Shown: positions 14,952 to 17,970 of the stretch, in pieces
Layout of the letters: the number at the start of each line of letters is the position of its first letter
Position numbering within the stretch: the first letter of the stretch is position 1
Source: Peptococcaceae bacterium UBA5356
GTDB taxonomy: Bacteria > Bacillota > Peptococcia > DRI-13 > DTU073
DNA length: 17,970 bases
NCBI GenBank assembly: GCA_002407935.1
Contig: DHPU01000073.1
Span: forward strand, 1 to 17,970
Direction: 5' to 3'
Program-made: the position numbers and the translations under genes
The notes under the pieces: model-generated
What the model saw: the letters and a program-made list of their open reading frames with translations, nothing else
Database searches by the model: none
What the model was told of the DNA's origin: nothing

Positions 14952-16499
14952 ATGCCATATAAACCTGTAATGCTGGTAATTCTTGATGGTTGGGGCGTCT
15001 CCAGGGAGAGAGAAGGAAATGCAATTAGTTTAGCCAGCAAACCTTTTTATGACAGCTTAATGCCAAAATATCCCCATTGTGTATTACGATCTTCCGGTGA
15101 AGCGGTGGGATTACCCGCAGGACAGATGGGTAATTCCGAGGTTGGGCATTTAAATATGGGAGCCGGAAGAATTGTTTATCAAGAATTAACCCGTATTAGC
15201 AGGGCTGTTCAGTTGGGGGAATTTGCTCAGAACCAGGTGATAAACCGGGCGATGGAGGAAGCCGTGCAAAAAAAGAAGGCTTTGCATTTGCTGGGGCTTC
15301 TTTCTGATGGCGGTGTTCATAGCCATCTTAAGCATTTGTTTGCGTTAATGGATTTAGCGAAGACAAAGGGAATAAAAAAATTGTATCTTCACGCGATCTT
15401 AGATGGGCGAGATGTACCTCCCGCCAATGCGGAAGTATATCTTAAGGCGCTGGAAAGAAAGAGCGCCGAAATTGGTCTAGGCCAGATTGCGACAGTTTCA
15501 GGCCGCTATTATACGATGGATCGTGACCAGCGCTGGGATCGGGTAGAAAAGGGTTACCGAGCGATGGTAGCCGGAGAAGGGCTTAAAGCCTGTCTGCCTA
15601 TGGAAGCGTTGGAGAAGGCCTATAGCATGAAGGTTACCGATGAGTTTGTGGAGCCTACCGTTATTGTGGACGAGCAGGGTGAGCCTGTAGGCAGGGTACA
15701 GCCCGGTGATGTAATGATTATGTATAACTTCAGGGCAGATAGAGCCCGTCAGATTAGTTATGCTTTTACGGAAAAGGATTTTACTGGTTTTGTTCGGCCG
15801 GGAGGATTTTTGGGATTGCATTATGTTTGCTTTACGCAGTATGATATTAAGCTTAAAGCTCCGGTAGCTTTTCCGCCTCAGAATCTGGAAAATACGTTGG
15901 GCGAAGTAGTCAGTAAGGCGGGGTTAAAGCAATTAAGAATTGCTGAAACAGAAAAATATGCTCATGTTACTTTCTTTTTTAACGGGGGAGTGGAAAAAGC
16001 CTATCCCGGGGAGGAAAGGGTTCTGGTTCCTTCGCCTAAGGTGGCTACTTATAATTTGCAGCCGGAAATGAGTGCTTGCCAAGTTACCGATCAAGTAGTA
16101 GGAGAGTTGCAGGAAGCTGCTTATGATTTAATTGTTTTAAACTATGCCAATCCTGATATGGTTGGTCATACAGGACAGCTAGCTGCTTGTATCAAGGCGG
16201 TCGAAACAGTAGATGCTTGTTTAAACCGGGTGATTGCCGCTGTTTTAGCACAGGGAGGGGTAGTGCTGGTTACAGCTGATCACGGGAATGCGGAACAGCT
16301 GATTAATGCCGAAACTCGCGAACCTTTTACAGCACACACTTCTAATGTAGTACCTTGTGTGTTAGTAGGGAAAGAATTAGAGTCAAGAGGGATAAACGGG
16401 CTGCAGGATGGTTCTCTGCAGGACATCGCTCCTACTTTGCTGGAATTAATGGGCTTGCACAAAGCCCCGGAGATGACGGGAGAAAGTTTATTAAGCTAG
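14952..16499 (+). CDS. gpmI: 2,3-bisphosphoglycerate-independent phosphoglycerate mutase
   Basis: GpmI interconverts 3-phosphoglycerate and 2-phosphoglycerate through a phosphoserine intermediate using two Mn2+ ions. It belongs to the alkaline phosphatase superfamily and is monomeric in the cytoplasm. The 515 residues match the family. Asp12 lies in VILDGWG, and the phosphorylated Ser62 lies in GNSEVGHLN at the same position as in the Geobacillus enzyme. DGRDVPP, YNFRADRARQ, NYANPDMVGHTG and VTADHGNAEQL supply the remaining substrate and metal ligands. ATG 14952 is three bases after the pgk-tpi stop, with a GAGAGGAAGAG ribosome binding site inside the end of that gene, so coupled translation is likely. 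Such Mn-dependent mutases are pH-sensitive in spore-formers, where they help hold a 3-phosphoglycerate pool in developing spores. Confidence 0.98.
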   Translation: MPYKPVMLVILDGWGVSREREGNAISLASKPFYDSLMPKYPHCVLRSSGEAVGLPAGQMGNSEVGHLNMGAGRIVYQELTRISRAVQLGEFAQNQVINRAMEEAVQKKKALHLLGLLSDGGVHSHLKHLFALMDLAKTKGIKKLYLHAILDGRDVPPANAEVYLKALERKSAEIGLGQIATVSGRYYTMDRDQRWDRVEKGYRAMVAGEGLKACLPMEALEKAYSMKVTDEFVEPTVIVDEQGEPVGRVQPGDVMIMYNFRADRARQISYAFTEKDFTGFVRPGGFLGLHYVCFTQYDIKLKAPVAFPPQNLENTLGEVVSKAGLKQLRIAETEKYAHVTFFFNGGVEKAYPGEERVLVPSPKVATYNLQPEMSACQVTDQVVGELQEAAYDLIVLNYANPDMVGHTGQLAACIKAVETVDACLNRVIAAVLAQGGVVLVTADHGNAEQLINAETREPFTAHTSNVVPCVLVGKELESRGINGLQDGSLQDIAPTLLELMGLHKAPEMTGESLLS

Positions 16500-16501
16500 T
16501 A

Positions 16502-16522
16502 TTTAGTGTTTAGCGTTTAGTA
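16502..16522 (+). repeat. Three tandem TTTAG heptamers between gpmI and eno
   Basis: TTTAGTG, TTTAGCG and TTTAGTA follow one another without a gap in the 84-base gpmI-eno spacer. The third copy differs in its last base. A G-run (16525-16529) follows. The function is unknown, and the spacer holds no terminator, so eno probably stays in the operon transcript. Confidence 0.6.
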
Positions 16523-16567
16523 TAGGGGGAAAAATAAAAGTCCCTTGCAAATAAAGTTAAAATTAAT

Positions 16568-16574
16568 AAGGAGG
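16568..16574 (+). promoter_or_regulatory. Ribosome binding site deciding the eno start
   Basis: AAGGAGG touches an in-frame TTG at 16575 but lies nine bases before TTG 16584, which is the usable start. The upstream extension of the frame to 16545 has no ribosome binding site and no counterpart in enolases. Confidence 0.75.
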
Positions 16575-16583
16575 TTGTCAAGA

Positions 16584-17867
16584 TTGAGTACAATTGTTGA
16601 TGTTTATGCCCGGGAGATTTTGGATTCTCGGGGAAACCCTACGGTAGAAGTTGATGTTACCTTAGAAGATGGTTCCTTCGGTCGTGCCGCGGTTCCTTCC
16701 GGTGCTTCCACCGGAGCTTATGAAGCCGTGGAATTACGTGATGGTGAAGCAGACAGGTTTATGGGTAAAGGTGTAATGAAGGCGGTAACTAATGTAAATA
16801 CGATTATTGCCCCGGCTCTTTTGGATAGTAATGCTCTGGATCAGGTCGCAATTGATCAATTAATGATTGAAATGGATGGAACACCAAACAAAGGCAAGCT
16901 GGGAGCTAACGCGATTCTGGGCGTTTCTCTGGCTGTAGCCAAGGCGGCGGCTAATTATGTAGGGCTTCCTCTTTATCGCTATATTGGCGGAGTGAATGCG
17001 AAAGAGCTTCCTGTACCTATGATGAATATTCTTAATGGTGGGAAGCATGCCGATAACAATGTGGATATTCAGGAATTTATGATTTTGCCGGCCGGGGCAG
17101 CTTCTTTTGCAGAAGCGTTTCGGATGGGAGCAGAAGTGTTCCATAATTTAAAGAGTGTGTTGAAGAAGAAGGGTTATAATACGGCTGTTGGGGATGAAGG
17201 CGGCTTTGCGCCTAATCTTAGGTCTAATGAGGAAGCTTTGGAAGTTATTGTGGAAGCGATTCACAAAGCCGGGTACAAGCCGGGAGAAGATGTATTCCTG
17301 GGCTTGGATGTGGCGGCTACGGAGCTTTACAAGGATGGAACTTATTACTTGGAAGGTGAAGGCTTGACGATGACCGCAGAGCAGATGATCGGCTTTTATG
17401 ATAAGCTGATTAGCAAGTATCCCGTTATTTCCATTGAGGATGGTCTTTCCGAGGATGATTGGGAAGGTTGGCAGAAGATGACCCAAGCTTTAGGAAAGAA
17501 GATTCAGATTGTCGGAGATGATCTTTTTGTTACAAATACGGAAAGAGTGTCGAAAGGCTTAGAAATGGGTGTAGCGAACAGTGTGCTGATTAAAGTAAAT
17601 CAGATTGGCACCTTGACGGAAACGCTCAATACGATTGAAATGGCGAAGCGGGCCGGTTATACTGCGGTAGTTTCGCACCGCTCCGGAGAAACAGAAGATG
17701 CGACGATTGCCGATATAGTGGTGGGTGTCAATGCCGGCCAGATAAAAACAGGGGCACCTTCCCGTACCGACCGTGTTGCTAAATATAATCAGTTACTGAG
17801 GATTGAAGAAGAGCTTGATGATGCCGCTATTTACAGGGGAAGAAAAACCTTCTATAATTTAGGCTAG
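16584..17867 (+). CDS. eno: Enolase (phosphopyruvate hydratase)
   Basis: Enolase dehydrates 2-phosphoglycerate to phosphoenolpyruvate using Mg2+, the last step encoded by this operon. Starting at TTG 16584 it has 427 residues, which fits the family. The N-terminus STIVDVYAREILDSRGNP aligns with Bacillus enolase. Further motifs are the mobile loop SGASTGAYEA, GANAILGVSLA, VGDEGGFAPN with catalytic E205, the metal ligands in LGLDVAATE and SIEDGLSEDDW, catalytic K337 in LIKVNQIGT, and SHRSGETED. The upstream frame from 16545 is rejected on ribosome-binding-site spacing. The 84-base gap to gpmI has no terminator. No clear terminator is seen in the 103 bases after the stop, so the operon may continue (secG often follows eno in Firmicutes) or end beyond the window. 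Confidence 0.98.
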   Translation: MSTIVDVYAREILDSRGNPTVEVDVTLEDGSFGRAAVPSGASTGAYEAVELRDGEADRFMGKGVMKAVTNVNTIIAPALLDSNALDQVAIDQLMIEMDGTPNKGKLGANAILGVSLAVAKAAANYVGLPLYRYIGGVNAKELPVPMMNILNGGKHADNNVDIQEFMILPAGAASFAEAFRMGAEVFHNLKSVLKKKGYNTAVGDEGGFAPNLRSNEEALEVIVEAIHKAGYKPGEDVFLGLDVAATELYKDGTYYLEGEGLTMTAEQMIGFYDKLISKYPVISIEDGLSEDDWEGWQKMTQALGKKIQIVGDDLFVTNTERVSKGLEMGVANSVLIKVNQIGTLTETLNTIEMAKRAGYTAVVSHRSGETEDATIADIVVGVNAGQIKTGAPSRTDRVAKYNQLLRIEEELDDAAIYRGRKTFYNLG

Positions 17868-17970
17868 TGTTCTTTAGGATGGTTCATTGTTTTAGTCAAG
17901 GGCTGCGTAAGAGGCAAATATGTGTGCCCTCGCCGTTTCGCTTCTCCATACAGAACAGACTAGAACTCAG

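Noticed and set aside
16545..16583. Extension of the enolase frame upstream to 16545
   Set aside because: It has no ribosome binding site, the added residues are absent from enolases, and AAGGAGG at 16568-16574 would lie inside the coding sequence.

Overview
The window is a co-oriented block of housekeeping genes, all on the + strand, from a low-to-moderate G+C Firmicute. Class Clostridia is most likely. The clues are strong AGGAGG-type ribosome binding sites with frequent GTG and TTG starts, a Spo0E-like sporulation regulator, a clostridial 2[4Fe-4S] ferredoxin, a WhiA/YvcK/RapZ cluster and a CggR-controlled glycolytic operon. Together they suggest an anaerobic spore-former. The family or genus cannot be fixed from the sequence alone.

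Region 1 (1-4847) holds the nucleotide excision repair genes uvrA and uvrC, with an extended -10 promoter element at the left edge. Region 2 (4848-5190) holds a small Spo0E-like protein closed by a clear intrinsic terminator. Region 3 (5191-8943) is a PHP-domain phosphoesterase followed by the tightly packed rapZ-yvcK-whiA cluster. Region 4 (8944-9279) is a single-gene ferredoxin unit, too short for most ORF filters, with its own putative promoter and a long-stem terminator. Region 5 (9280-10778) is rpoN (sigma-54) behind an extended -10 promoter.

Region 6 (10779-17867) is the lower-glycolysis operon cggR-gapA-pgk::tpi-gpmI-eno. It covers every step from glyceraldehyde-3-phosphate/dihydroxyacetone phosphate to phosphoenolpyruvate. 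A 36-bp CggR operator lies between the putative promoter and the cggR ribosome binding site and matches the Bacillus subtilis architecture (CGGGAC-N6-TGTC-N4, repeated at 20 bp). Fructose-1,6-bisphosphate control is therefore expected.

The most unusual item is that phosphoglycerate kinase and triosephosphate isomerase are one continuous 647-codon reading frame. This fusion is best known from Thermotoga. The rest is conserved housekeeping sequence. No mobile element, CRISPR array, rRNA or tRNA was recognised, and no gene-free stretch exceeds about 205 bases.
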